Positions 27,993 through 37,059 of a stretch of DNA of 64,000 nucleotides are shown here, piece after piece; position 1 is the first letter of the stretch; each line of letters starts with the position of its first letter. A program made the translations under genes and the position numbers. The stretch comes from Alpinimonas psychrophila (GTDB lineage Bacteria > Actinomycetota > Actinomycetes > Actinomycetales > Microbacteriaceae). The DNA lies in contig NZ_JACGWU010000001.1 in the NCBI RefSeq assembly GCF_014137865.1, forward strand, positions 620,001 through 684,000, in the 5' to 3' direction. Under the pieces are notes generated by a model. The model had not been told where the DNA came from, ran no database searches, and saw only the letters and a program-made list of their open reading frames with translations.

Positions 27993-29070
27993 CATGTTCC
28001 TGAACCGTCTCACTAAAGACGGTTTCTCCGGTCTGCAGATTGACCGTGACGAAGAAGAGCCAAGGGCCATCAGCGGGGTTCCTGGCCGCGTCCATTGCCG
28101 TCTTGCCAGGGTTGGAAATAGGGCCAATGGGAAGTCCCAGGAGCAGGCGCGTGTTGTACAAATTAGAGGCATCATCAAGTTGCGCTTGGGTGATGTAGAT
28201 GCAGTCCTTCCCAATGAGGCCGGCGCCATAGCAGGTAGTGACGTCAGAGCCTAGTGTCATTCCCGCGTCAATACGGTTCTGGAACACTCGGGCGACTTTG
28301 TAATCGTTGTCGGGCGAACCGGACTCACGTTGCACGATCGAAGCCATCACGATCGTATGCCAGCGTTCCTCCAAGGGGACCCTTAAGGAGTCCAAAGTCG
28401 CGAGCGACTCGTTCACCATCGTTGTGAGGACCTCAGAAGCACTCACTCCCGGGTTAAAGGTGTAAGTCGCCGGGTAAATAAAGCCTTCCAGTGTCGTCGC
28501 CTCTGGAGGCAATCCAAAACTGCTGACATTGGCGGCTAAGGATTGGAGCTCAGCGAGGGGAATGCTGAGGGACTCAGAAATTGTGAACAATGCGACGCTC
28601 AGCACGGTGCCCTCGGGAATAACCACTTTGTTCTCGACGCGATTAGCCGGATCCGATAGAGCACTGAGCGCGGCAGTCGACGACATTTTCTCATGCAAGG
28701 CATAGACGCCGGGAATGAAGACAACCGCGGGATCCTGTTTCAACAGCAGGGTGTAAAAAGGGTCGAAAGACTTGATCACGCCAGTGGACACTAAGTTATT
28801 AGTGATTTGATCACCAATCTCGCCCTGGCTGATCGTGAAGAGCACGTCTCCGGAACCCGAACCTGTGTAGTCATCGGTGGTTGAGCCAAAGAATCCCGAG
28901 GCGAACAGTGAAATACCAACGGCTCCCAGCATGCCGACGAGGGCGATGCTGGCAGTCCACACGATCCATCGCCGACGGCGTGAACCGAGGCTACTGCCTT
29001 CACTCTCACGCAATTGTGATCGGCGATCACTTCGAGAGGTCATCTCACCGTTGGACTGAATATCGTTCAC
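27937..29070 (-). CDS. mltG: Endolytic murein transglycosylase MltG (YceG-like)
   Basis: MltG cuts nascent peptidoglycan strands in the membrane and limits their length. I choose the GTG at 29070, because AAGGAG stands eight bases before it; a TTG at 29094 lacks such a site. The 377-residue protein has a basic cytoplasmic N-terminus, one membrane helix (WIVWTASIALVGMLGAVGIS, about 35-54), a LysM-like part and the YceG domain with the catalytic glutamate in MASIVQRESG and the later signatures ARVFQNRID and LPIGPISNPGKTAMDAA. The actinobacterial order alaS-ruvX-mltG-aroE is kept. Confidence 0.94.
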   Translation of the reverse strand: MNDIQSNGEMTSRSDRRSQLRESEGSSLGSRRRRWIVWTASIALVGMLGAVGISLFASGFFGSTTDDYTGSGSGDVLFTISQGEIGDQITNNLVSTGVIKSFDPFYTLLLKQDPAVVFIPGVYALHEKMSSTAALSALSDPANRVENKVVIPEGTVLSVALFTISESLSIPLAELQSLAANVSSFGLPPEATTLEGFIYPATYTFNPGVSASEVLTTMVNESLATLDSLRVPLEERWHTIVMASIVQRESGSPDNDYKVARVFQNRIDAGMTLGSDVTTCYGAGLIGKDCIYITQAQLDDASNLYNTRLLLGLPIGPISNPGKTAMDAARNPADGPWLFFVTVNLQTGETVFSETVQEHDAAAAQYEQWLAAHPEFK

Positions 29071-29120
29071 GAGTAGATCTCCTTGTTCGGGCAAAATGAG
29101 CCTAACAGGGCCCCACTTGG

Positions 29121-29582
29121 TCAGTCCTGAATGTCACCAATGAGTTTGCCGGGGACAGTTCCCTGAGCGCGCTCAATTTCCAACGAATGCTGGAGGATCA
29201 GTACGGCGGCCACCTGATCAATGACCTGCCGAGTCTGCTTTTGTTTCTTGCCCACCTGACGCAGTGCGCTGTGAGCGGAGACGGTGGTGAGCCGCTCATC
29301 AATCATGCGGACGTCAACATTAATCTGGGACTGGAGGGCCGAAGCGACCGCAAGCGCGTCGCGGGTGGACGCCGTCATCGAACCGCTCAGTGCGAGCGGA
29401 AGACCCACCAACACTTCGAGTACATCAAGGCGCTCACATAAGCCACGCAATTGCTCCTCGTAATTGTCCGCCGAACGTTGAACAGTCGAGTGAGGAGTGG
29501 CCAAGATACCCTCGACGTCGCTGACGGCTACCCCGATTCTCACCGTGCCGATGTCGAGCCCCAAACGAACGCCGCGACGCAA
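29121..29582 (-). CDS. ruvX: Holliday junction resolvase-like protein RuvX (YqgF)
   Basis: This 153-residue RNase H-fold protein is the YqgF/RuvX family, linked in other bacteria to 16S/23S rRNA 5'-end processing and to recombination. It shows LGLDIGTVRIGVAVSD (about 7-22) with the first acidic residue, EVLVGLPLALSGS (about 56-68) and MIDERLTTVSAH (about 97-108). It apparently starts with TTG at 29582, giving the typical opening MRRGVRLGLD; no standard start lies nearer. It is 3 bases after alaS. Confidence 0.93.
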   Translation of the reverse strand: MRRGVRLGLDIGTVRIGVAVSDVEGILATPHSTVQRSADNYEEQLRGLCERLDVLEVLVGLPLALSGSMTASTRDALAVASALQSQINVDVRMIDERLTTVSAHSALRQVGKKQKQTRQVIDQVAAVLILQHSLEIERAQGTVPGKLIGDIQD

Positions 29583-29585
29583 GAC

Positions 29586-32243
29586 TTAGCCGCGAATATC
29601 GTTCAAAATACCGGTGAGCGCCGTCGCCATTTGGTCCGGATGATTGCCGCCACCTTGAGCCATGTCATCGCGACCCCCGCCACCGCCACCAAGCACAGTC
29701 GCCGCCGCTTTCGCGAGGGCTCCTGCCTTAACGCTGGCTGAGCGAGCGAGTTCCGTTGTCGCGACGATGACGCTGGGTTTGCCATCGATGATGGCACCAA
29801 GTGCAATAACGGCAGCCTGTGTCTGTAGGTGGTCGCGTACGCCTGATACGAGGTCACGCAAGTCATCTGCGGAGGAGACACCACTTACCTGCTCAACGAT
29901 TGCGGTCACTGCTCCGACAGGCGCTGCCTTCGCCAAGAGTGCGGGAATCTGTTCACGTACGGCTTGAGACTCAAACTCGGCGATCCTCTTTTCCGCAGTC
30001 TTCAGGCTGGAAATAAGGTCTGCGACCCGGGATGCGACCTGATCGCGTGGCGATTTTAGCGAAGACGAGAGTTCGTTAACGATGGCTCTTTCGGCGGCCA
30101 GACTCGTGAATGCGTCGAGACCAACCAAGGACTCAATGCGCCTGTTCGCGGAACCGACGGAAGCTTCGCTCACGATATTAATGAGCCCAATTTGTGAGCT
30201 GTGCGTCACGTGGGTGCCAGCGCAGAGCTCGCGTGACCACGGACCGCCAATGTCGACCATCCTGACGACATCGCCATACTTTTCGCCGAAGAGTGCCATC
30301 GCCCCGAGACTCTTAGCCTCGTCAATTGCCATCTCGCGAGTAACAACAGTGTGGTCAGCCAAGATTGCCGCGTTAGAAATATCTTCGATCTCACTTCGAG
30401 TGGTTGGCGAAAGTGCCTCGTTCCAAGAGAAGTCCAAGCGCAGGTAGCCCGCTTTGTTAAGCGAACCGCTCTGGTGCGCACTGGAACCGAGGACCTGTCG
30501 GAGGGCCGCGTGAACAAGGTGGGTGGCGGAGTGTGCTTGCGCGGCCTGAGACCGATAGAGGGGGTCGACAACGGTCGTGGCCGCCGCACCAACACGCACC
30601 TGACCACTGCGCACTTGAGCTGTATGAGAAATCAGTCCCTTGATGGGCTTTTGTACGTCAATGACCTCGAGGTCGAAACCATCGCCGATGATCGATCCGC
30701 TGTCGGAAACTTGACCACCGGATTCCGCGTATAGCGCTGTCGCCGCAACAATAATTTCAACAACGTCGCCCACTTCAGCCGTCACAACGGGGAGGCCATT
30801 CTTGAGCAGTCCTAAAATCGTGGTCTCGGTCTGCAATTCGTCGTAGCCCGTAAAGCGCGTTTCACCGTGGGCGCGCATCTCTGCATAAACGCTGAGGTCT
30901 GCCAAGACCAGCTTCTTTGCTTTCGCGTCTGCTTTTGCTCGGGTTCGCTGAGCGAGCATGAGCGAATCAAAGGCACCGCGATCGACGCTGAGACCAGCTT
31001 CTTCGGCCATTTCGAGGGTGAGATCAATAGGAAAACCGAAGGTGTCATGAAGCAAGAAGGCCGTATCACCGGCGAGTTCGGGCTTGCCAAGCTTCTTCGT
31101 ATCGGTCACGGCGACATCGAGGATTGCCGTGCCCGCCGCCAGCGTCTTGAGGAATGTTTCTTCCTCGCCATAGGCGACCTGGGCAATCCGAGAAAAGTCC
31201 GTTTCGACCTCGGGATAGGCCATCTTCATGGCATCCCGTGATGCTGTGAACAGTTCAGGGAACGTTAGCGCATCGACTCCCAAAAGTCGCATCGCGCGCA
31301 CGGAGCGACGTAATAGTCGCCGGAGAATATAACCACGGCCCTCGTTGGAAACCGTGACACCATCCGCCATCAGCATCAGAGCCGACCGAACGTGGTCTGC
31401 TACGACGCGGAGCCTGACGTCGTTCTCATGGTCTGCACCGTACGTGATTCCGGCTAGAGCGGCGGCTCGATCCAAGACGGGCCGAACTTGGTCAATCTCG
31501 TAGAGGTTTTCAACACCCTGTTTGAGAAAAGCGACGCGTTCGAGCCCCATCCCCGTGTCAATATTCTTGTTCGGAAGCTCGCCGAGAATTTCAAACTCGG
31601 TCTTGCTCGTGCCCTCTCCGCGCAGGTACTGCATGAACACAAGGTTCCAGATCTCAATGTAACGATCCTCGTCGGCTACAGGGCCACCTTCAATGCCGTA
31701 CTTGGGTCCGCGGTCGTAGTAAATTTCTGAGCAGGGACCCGCTGGTCCGGGTTGCCCCGTGGACCAATAGTTGTCCTCTTTGCCCCGGCGTTGGATGCGC
31801 TCGTCAGGAAGGCCCGCCGTCTTCTTCCAGAACGCGATGGCTTCGTCATCGTCTTCGTAAACGGTGACCCAGAGCTTGCTCTCGTCGAAGCCCAATCCAC
31901 CATCGGATTCGCTCCCGGTCAGGAGCTCCCAAGCGAATTCAATCGCTTGCTCTTTGAAGTAATCGCCGAAAGAGAAGTTGCCGTTCATCTGGAAAAACGT
32001 GCCGTGCCGTGTTGTCTTTCCGACCTCCTCGATGTCAAGGGTTCGAATGCACTTCTGCACGCTGGTAGCACGAGCGTAGGGCGGCGGGACGAGTCCAGAA
32101 AGGTAAGGAATAAAAGGAACCATCCCCGCAACCGTAAAGAGCAGGGTTGGATCATCACTCACCAATGATGCGGAGGGGACAACGGTGTGTCCGCGATCAG
32201 CGAAGTACGTGAGCCATCTCTGGCGAATCTCAGCGGTCTGCAT
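29586..32243 (-). CDS. alaS: Alanyl-tRNA synthetase
   Basis: AlaS charges tRNA-Ala. The 885-residue protein has the class II catalytic core (1-about 250: SLVSDDPTLLFTVAGMVPF, HGTFFQMNGNFSFGDYFK), the tRNA-recognition domain, the editing domain with zinc motifs HSATHLVHAAL and CAGTHVTH (about 575-685), and the C-terminal oligomerisation domain ending in the glycine-rich stretch near VLGGGGGGRDDMAQGG. AAGGAACC precedes the ATG. The leader upstream has an A7 run but no T-box features I can identify. Confidence 0.98.
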   Translation of the reverse strand: MQTAEIRQRWLTYFADRGHTVVPSASLVSDDPTLLFTVAGMVPFIPYLSGLVPPPYARATSVQKCIRTLDIEEVGKTTRHGTFFQMNGNFSFGDYFKEQAIEFAWELLTGSESDGGLGFDESKLWVTVYEDDDEAIAFWKKTAGLPDERIQRRGKEDNYWSTGQPGPAGPCSEIYYDRGPKYGIEGGPVADEDRYIEIWNLVFMQYLRGEGTSKTEFEILGELPNKNIDTGMGLERVAFLKQGVENLYEIDQVRPVLDRAAALAGITYGADHENDVRLRVVADHVRSALMLMADGVTVSNEGRGYILRRLLRRSVRAMRLLGVDALTFPELFTASRDAMKMAYPEVETDFSRIAQVAYGEEETFLKTLAAGTAILDVAVTDTKKLGKPELAGDTAFLLHDTFGFPIDLTLEMAEEAGLSVDRGAFDSLMLAQRTRAKADAKAKKLVLADLSVYAEMRAHGETRFTGYDELQTETTILGLLKNGLPVVTAEVGDVVEIIVAATALYAESGGQVSDSGSIIGDGFDLEVIDVQKPIKGLISHTAQVRSGQVRVGAAATTVVDPLYRSQAAQAHSATHLVHAALRQVLGSSAHQSGSLNKAGYLRLDFSWNEALSPTTRSEIEDISNAAILADHTVVTREMAIDEAKSLGAMALFGEKYGDVVRMVDIGGPWSRELCAGTHVTHSSQIGLINIVSEASVGSANRRIESLVGLDAFTSLAAERAIVNELSSSLKSPRDQVASRVADLISSLKTAEKRIAEFESQAVREQIPALLAKAAPVGAVTAIVEQVSGVSSADDLRDLVSGVRDHLQTQAAVIALGAIIDGKPSVIVATTELARSASVKAGALAKAAATVLGGGGGGRDDMAQGGGNHPDQMATALTGILNDIRG

Positions 32244-32314
32244 GGTTCCTTGGTGGTGTGGGGAGGTGTTTTTTTGTTAAAGGGGAGGATGCCCTCGAGG
32301 ACTGCGTTGAGACG

Positions 32315-32506
32315 TTAGTTGTGCTTCAGCGCCGAACGCAGTTCGTCCTCGCGTACACGGTAGCCCTCGACGATGGCTTCCTTAAAATCCCGGGACTTTG
32401 AGTCAATATCGCTCAGAAAAGCTTGGCCTTGCTCAGACTTGCTCACACGATGTGCAACGACAAAGCCGAGTGCAACGCCAACGATGAGCCAAAAAATATT
32501 CTTCAT
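32315..32506 (-). CDS. Small single-span membrane protein, unknown function
   Basis: The 63-residue protein begins with one membrane helix (IFWLIVGVALGFVVAHRV, residues 4-21) followed by a hydrophilic, charged region (22-63) with a KSREFK-like helix. GGAGG lies right before the ATG (GGAGGATCC), so it is well translated. A small membrane protein at this place between rpsD and alaS is common in Actinobacteria, but I do not know a function; it resembles YtxH-type proteins only in layout. Confidence 0.75.
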   Translation of the reverse strand: MKNIFWLIVGVALGFVVAHRVSKSEQGQAFLSDIDSKSRDFKEAIVEGYRVREDELRSALKHN

Positions 32507-32583
32507 GGATCCTCCAAAAAGGACGATAAGGGCTACGTATTCCAGTAACGAGTCTAGACGGATGCTCTGCTCGGTTCGGGCAC

Positions 32584-32620
32584 AAAAAAGTGGGACGGTA
32601 GCAATAGCGCTACCGTCCCA
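32584..32620 (-). terminator. Intrinsic terminator of rpsD
   Basis: A perfect 12-bp stem, TGGGACGGTAGC with GCTACCGTCCCA, around a 6-base loop lies 18 bases after the rpsD stop, followed on the minus strand by CTTTTTTG. It separates rpsD from the downstream small gene and alaS. Confidence 0.92.
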
Positions 32621-32637
32621 ACATTTACCAGAAAAAA

Positions 32638-33267
32638 CTATCGTGCTGCGTAGTACTCAACAACGAGCTGAACTTCACAGGTAACGGGTACTTCGGCGCG
32701 CTTGGGGCGTCGAAGGAGTGTCGCGTGAAGTTTGTCAATCTCGACCTCGAGGTAAGGAGGAAGGGTCGGCAGAACTTCGACGTGAGCACCAGCGGCGGCA
32801 ACCTGGAAAGGTTCCATGCCTTCGCTGCGGGGCTTGACGTGCATCAACTGTCCTGGCTTCACACGGAAGGAAGGACGGTCAACGAGCTGACCGTCAACGA
32901 GAATGTGACGATGCACGATCATCTGGCGCGCCTGAGCAGTCGTACGGGCGATGCCGGCGCGAACAATCAGGGCGTCAAGACGCATCTCGAGAAGCTCAAC
33001 CAAGTTCTCACCGGTCAAACCCTGGGTACGGCGGGCCTCTTGGAAGACAATCTTCAACTGGGCTTCGCGAATTCCGTACTGGGCGCGAAGACGCTGCTTC
33101 TCGCGAAGACGAACGGCATAGTCCGAGTCGGTCTTGCGCTTGGTGCGACCGTGCTCTCCGGGAGCGTAGGGACGCTTCTCGAGATACTTGGCTGCCTTAG
33201 GGGTTAGTGCGATGCCCAGGGCACGCGAGAGACGGGTCTTGCTACGGGTACGTGACTTGGTAGACAC
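32638..33267 (-). CDS. rpsD: 30S ribosomal protein S4
   Basis: S4 starts 16S rRNA folding at the 5' domain. I choose the GTG at 33267, preceded by AAAGGACATC, giving 209 residues that open MSTKSRTRSKTRLSRALG; an upstream start at 33291 would add eight residues not seen in S4. The N-terminal extension, the YAPGEHGRTKRKTDSDYA stretch and the S4 RNA-binding domain with RLDALIVRAGIARTTAQARQ (about 98-117) are normal. It lacks the zinc cysteines of some S4 forms. It has its own leader and terminator, so it is transcribed alone. Confidence 0.96.
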   Translation of the reverse strand: MSTKSRTRSKTRLSRALGIALTPKAAKYLEKRPYAPGEHGRTKRKTDSDYAVRLREKQRLRAQYGIREAQLKIVFQEARRTQGLTGENLVELLEMRLDALIVRAGIARTTAQARQMIVHRHILVDGQLVDRPSFRVKPGQLMHVKPRSEGMEPFQVAAAGAHVEVLPTLPPYLEVEIDKLHATLLRRPKRAEVPVTCEVQLVVEYYAAR

Positions 33268-33297
33268 GATGTCCTTTCGATTGAACAACAAAATGGG

Positions 33298-33354
33298 CGC
33301 GTGAACTCACGCGAAGATTAGAGGTGTTTTGCCGAGGCTCCCGGCTACAGGGAG
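33298..33354 (-). other. Two small hairpins in the rpsD leader
   Basis: In the 203-base gap between rarA and rpsD the minus strand can form CGCGTG-AGTT-CACGCG (33313-33298) and CTCCC-TGTAGCC-GGGAG (33354-33338). S4 regulates its own mRNA in other bacteria, so a leader with structure is plausible, but these hairpins do not match a described S4 site. No gene lies in this gap; the rpsD promoter must be here but I could not place it with confidence. Confidence 0.35.
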
Positions 33355-33470
33355 TTCCTAACTTCTTCCGTTGTGACGCGCAGCCGCACGCACGGGAATA
33401 GGCGTAAACCAGACTATCACGGACCTGAGGGCACCTCCTGCATTCAACGCGCCTAATCGAGTTGGCGTCC

Positions 33471-34820
33471 TCAGGATTTATTTCCCCGTGTAATGCGTCT
33501 CAGCTTCTCGAGCCGTGCCGAAATTTCTCGCTCCGTGCCATGATCCGTGGGGGTGTAGTACGTGGTCCCGTTCAACGTATCGGGGAGATACTGCTGTTCA
33601 ACGACGCCTAGCGTTGCATCGTGGGGATACTTGTATCCCTTTCCGTGACCGAGCTTTTTCGCTCCGGCGTAGCTCGAGGAACGCAGATGCATGGGAATTT
33701 GACCAGACTTGCCGTCCCGAACATCCGCCATGGCCGCGTTAATGGCGTTGTAAGCCGCGTTAGATTTTGGAGCCGTCGCGAGATAGATCGTCGCCTCTGC
33801 CAGCGGAATCCGACCCTCCGGCATTCCAATGAAGGCCACTGCCTCGGCTGCTGCTGTGGCGATTCCCAACGCCAGTGGCTCAGCGAGGCCGATGTCTTCG
33901 GCAGCCGAGATAACGAGCCGACGGGCGATAAAACGTGGATCCTCCCCTGCTTCGATCATCTTGGCAAGATAATGAATCGCGGCATCAGGGTCAGAACCTC
34001 GGATGGATTTGATAAACGCGCTGATGACGTCGTAATGTTCGTCCCCCGCCCGGTCATAACGCAAGAGAGCACGGTCGACCGCCCCCTCAACGTGCTCGGC
34101 GGTGACAACTGGTGTTGGCGTTTTCTTCTTCTGCGCAGCCGTCTGACTATCACTCGCGATACTAAAGGCCGCGTCCAATGCGGTGAGCGCTCGCCGTGCG
34201 TCGCCCGACGCAAAGGCAACAATTGCTTGGCGTGCCTCGTCGGAGAGCGAGACGGCCCCATTGAGTCCGAACGGCTCCGCTAAAGCACGATCGATCAAAA
34301 CCCCTAAAGAAACGTTATCAAGAGGCTCCAGGCGCAGCAGCAAGGAGCGTGACAGTAGCGGCGAAATGACGCTAAAGGAAGGGTTCTCCGTGGTCGCTGC
34401 GATCAGAGTTACCCAACCGTTCTCCACCCCGGGAAGAAGGGTGTCCTGTTGCGCCTTCGTAAAGCGATGGATCTCGTCGAGAAAGAGAACGGTTCGGGTT
34501 CCATACAGGTCCCGGGAAGCTTGCGCCTCTTCCATGACGACGCGAACGTCCCTAACGCCTGCCGTGATGGCGGACAACTGAACGAAACGTCGATCGGAAG
34601 AGGCCGCAATGGCATAGGCGAGGCTCGTCTTCCCCGTTCCGGGGGGGCCCCAGAGCAGGACCGACACGGAACTGGTGGAACCGGGGGTCGCGAGCGTTCT
34701 GAGGGGAGATCCTGGCGTGAGTAGTTTTTGCTGTCCGGCGACTTCGTCCAGACTTCGTGGACGCATTCGAACCGCCAGCGGAGCCGTCGACTCCCCAAAC
34801 CCCTGACTGCCCGTATCCAT
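33471..34820 (-). CDS. rarA: Replication-associated recombination protein A (AAA+ ATPase)
   Basis: RarA (MgsA, Mgs1/WRNIP1 family) is an AAA+ ATPase acting at stalled forks. The 449-residue protein shows PLAVRMRPRSLDEVAGQQKL, Walker A GPPGTGKTS (about 59-67), Walker B VLFLDEIHRF and sensor TTENPSF, then the C-terminal tetramerisation domain with DPDAAIHYLAKMIEAGEDPR and EATIYLATAPKSNAAY. Length is normal. It is divergent from the cyclophilin gene, with 93 bases between their starts that hold both promoters. Confidence 0.96.
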   Translation of the reverse strand: MDTGSQGFGESTAPLAVRMRPRSLDEVAGQQKLLTPGSPLRTLATPGSTSSVSVLLWGPPGTGKTSLAYAIAASSDRRFVQLSAITAGVRDVRVVMEEAQASRDLYGTRTVLFLDEIHRFTKAQQDTLLPGVENGWVTLIAATTENPSFSVISPLLSRSLLLRLEPLDNVSLGVLIDRALAEPFGLNGAVSLSDEARQAIVAFASGDARRALTALDAAFSIASDSQTAAQKKKTPTPVVTAEHVEGAVDRALLRYDRAGDEHYDVISAFIKSIRGSDPDAAIHYLAKMIEAGEDPRFIARRLVISAAEDIGLAEPLALGIATAAAEAVAFIGMPEGRIPLAEATIYLATAPKSNAAYNAINAAMADVRDGKSGQIPMHLRSSSYAGAKKLGHGKGYKYPHDATLGVVEQQYLPDTLNGTTYYTPTDHGTEREISARLEKLRRITRGNKS

Positions 34821-34913
34821 GACACCAGATTACCGCCGCGCCACGGAGTCGCCCACATGAAGTATCGTCGTTTACGGTTTGCAGTTATTTCAAGATAAGA
34901 AAGGCACCCCGCC

Positions 34914-35690
34914 GTGGTTGTGAAAAAAGATGCCCGTGAGTCTCGTGTTGCCCGTGAGCGCCTTCGCGCGTACGAAGCCAGGCAAGAGTTGCACGGCCGT
35001 CTCATCACACGGCGCAAGAGGGACAATATGTTCTACGGGATAGCGGCCGCCGTTGTTGTGGCGCTCGCGATTACGTCTCAAGTGAGCTTTGCCACATCGC
35101 ATCAACCCGAGGTTGCGACGACATCCTCAGCTGTTCCCAGCACTGCGCCCACCGGCGACGCAGCAATCCCCAACGCTTCCTTGGCACAGAATCGCGTCTG
35201 GACGGGGACCATTACCATCAACGACATCCCTCTCGGCGTCTCGCTCAACGGTGTCGCAGCGCCGCAAGCTGTGGCCAGCACGATTTCATTAGCGACGAGT
35301 GGTTTTTACAATGGCACCACATGTCACCGACTTACCACAGTGGGAATTTGGGTCCTTCAGTGTGGCGACCCCAATGGTGACGGTTCCGGTGGTCCCGGTT
35401 ACAGCTATGGCCCCGTTGAAAATGCTCCGGCTGACAATATCTATCCGGCGGGAACCCTCGCGATGGCTCGTCAAAGCGGTAACAGTTCTTCGATGGGCAG
35501 TCAGTTTTTTATTGTCTACAAGGACAGCCCAATCCCTGCTGATACGGCCGGCGGCTACACGGTCATTGGGCAGATCACTTCCGGTTTGGACGCCTTGAAC
35601 ACTGCCGTTCTCGCGCAGGGCACCAAGGACGGATCCGCTGATGGCTCCCCTCTCGTACCGGCCACGATTTCCACGTTTTTCTTGCAGTAG
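34914..35690 (+). CDS. Membrane-anchored cyclophilin-type peptidyl-prolyl isomerase
   Basis: The 258-residue protein has a highly charged cytoplasmic N-terminus (1-38), one membrane helix (about residues 39-58), a Ser/Thr/Pro/Ala linker, and an extracytoplasmic cyclophilin domain (about 90-258) with YNGTTCHRL, WVLQCGDPNGDGSGGPGY, GTLAMAR, SMGSQFFIVYKDSP and YTVIGQI. The arginine after HR and the glutamine in LQCGDP match the catalytic site. It probably helps fold secreted proteins. The start is GTG 34914, with AAAGG about ten bases upstream. In mycobacteria ppiB also lies beside rel. Confidence 0.92.
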   Translation: MVVKKDARESRVARERLRAYEARQELHGRLITRRKRDNMFYGIAAAVVVALAITSQVSFATSHQPEVATTSSAVPSTAPTGDAAIPNASLAQNRVWTGTITINDIPLGVSLNGVAAPQAVASTISLATSGFYNGTTCHRLTTVGIWVLQCGDPNGDGSGGPGYSYGPVENAPADNIYPAGTLAMARQSGNSSSMGSQFFIVYKDSPIPADTAGGYTVIGQITSGLDALNTAVLAQGTKDGSADGSPLVPATISTFFLQ

Positions 35691-35777
35691 GGGCGAGACT
35701 GACCACGAGCACGCATGACGGTCGTGGCCTAGGCTTGATATCAGTATTTCTGTGCACGCAACGAGGTAGGACTTTTC

Positions 35778-36998
35778 ATGTCAGAGCAAGAACTTGGTCG
35801 GGTCGACGAAGCGGGAAACGTTTACGTTAAAACGGAGTCCGGTGAACGCCTTGTCGGGCAGTACGCTGACGTTCCTGCCGAGGAGGCACTCGCGTTCTTC
35901 ACTCGTAAATTCGCCGATGTGGCCCAGTCTGTCGTTCTTCTAGAACAACGCGTCAAGCGTAGCGCTCCGGCCAATGAGATTAAGACGAGTCTCGTGAGCG
36001 TGCGCAAGGCCGTTGATGCCGGAGTCGGGGTTGGCGATTTTGCCAAACTGTCAGCACGGCTCGATAGGGTAGCGGAAGCCCTCAGCGAACTGGACGCCGA
36101 CGAGGTTGTGAAAAATACGGAGGCAACGGATGCCGCTAAAGCGGACCGGCTCGCCATCGTCGAAGCCATGGAGTCTTTGGCCGGTCAAGACCCGCTGAAG
36201 GTCCAGTGGAAGCAAGCCACAGCTACAGCCGACGAGCTTTTCGCCAAATGGCAAGATCATCAGAAGAGCGCGCCGCGTCTATCGAAGACAGAATCGAACG
36301 AGTTGTGGAAGCGTTTTCGTGACGCCCGTTCCACGATCGACCAGCACCGTCGCTCGCATTTCGCTGAATTGGATTCTCGCAACAAGGGAGCGAAGGCTGC
36401 CAAAGAGGCCCTCGTCACGAAGGCAGAAGAACTTGCCACTGCGGGTCCCGGCGGAATTCCCAAATACCGCGCATTGCTGGATGAGTGGAAGATTTCTCCA
36501 CGCGCGGGCAAGAAGATTGACGATGCACTCTGGGCGCGGTTCAAAGCTGCTGGTGACGTTTTGTATGGCGCCAAAGCGGAGGAAGACGCTGTCGAAGACG
36601 AGTCCTTTGCGGCAAACCTTGTCATCAAGCTGGAATTGCTGGCCGACGCAGAGAAGCTCATGAGTGTCACGGATCGCGTTCAGGCCCGTCAAAGCCTCAA
36701 CACCATCCAAAAGAAATGGGATGCTGCGGGCAAAGTACCCCGCGCGCAGGTTAAATCGATTGAGGATCGCATGCGCAAGGTTGAGGCAACCGTTCGTGGC
36801 CTCGAAGACAATCATTGGAATGCATCCAATCCTGAGAAGCAAGCCAGGTCCGAGGGACTCGCGGGTCAGCTAGAAGTCAAGATTGGCAAACTTGAGGTAG
36901 AGCTTGCAGCGGCCAATGCTGCCAAGAATTCCAAGGCGGTCAAGGAGATAACAGAGGCTATATCAACACAGAAGGCCTGGTTGGCCATCCTCAAGTAA
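35778..36998 (+). CDS. DUF349 domain protein
   Basis: This 406-residue protein, rich in Ala, Lys and Glu, is built of several DUF349 repeats of about 75 residues, each with WxxA or LWxRF motifs (KTESNELWKRFRDARSTID about 170-188, KKIDDALWARFKAAGDVLYG about 240-259, KKWDAAGKVPR about 310-320), and is predicted to be mostly coiled coil. Proteins of this family are found throughout Actinobacteria beside rel, and the function is not established. It begins with ATG after GAGGTAGGA. A perfect DnaA-type box lies just after its stop. Confidence 0.87.
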   Translation: MSEQELGRVDEAGNVYVKTESGERLVGQYADVPAEEALAFFTRKFADVAQSVVLLEQRVKRSAPANEIKTSLVSVRKAVDAGVGVGDFAKLSARLDRVAEALSELDADEVVKNTEATDAAKADRLAIVEAMESLAGQDPLKVQWKQATATADELFAKWQDHQKSAPRLSKTESNELWKRFRDARSTIDQHRRSHFAELDSRNKGAKAAKEALVTKAEELATAGPGGIPKYRALLDEWKISPRAGKKIDDALWARFKAAGDVLYGAKAEEDAVEDESFAANLVIKLELLADAEKLMSVTDRVQARQSLNTIQKKWDAAGKVPRAQVKSIEDRMRKVEATVRGLEDNHWNASNPEKQARSEGLAGQLEVKIGKLEVELAAANAAKNSKAVKEITEAISTQKAWLAILK

Positions 36999-36999
36999 G

Positions 37000-37008
37000 T
37001 TATCCACA
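37000..37008 (+). promoter_or_regulatory. Single perfect DnaA-box sequence
   Basis: TTATCCACA, the consensus DnaA box, begins 2 bases after the DUF349 stop codon, in the 61-base gap before the AbiEi-like gene. It is the only exact copy I noticed in the window. A single box may titrate DnaA, regulate the next gene or be chance; the sequence alone does not tell. Confidence 0.35.
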
Positions 37009-37059
37009 GAAGTCTCGTGCGCCGTGTGAAAGGTCACTCGTCCATGAGATTCTTCGGAA

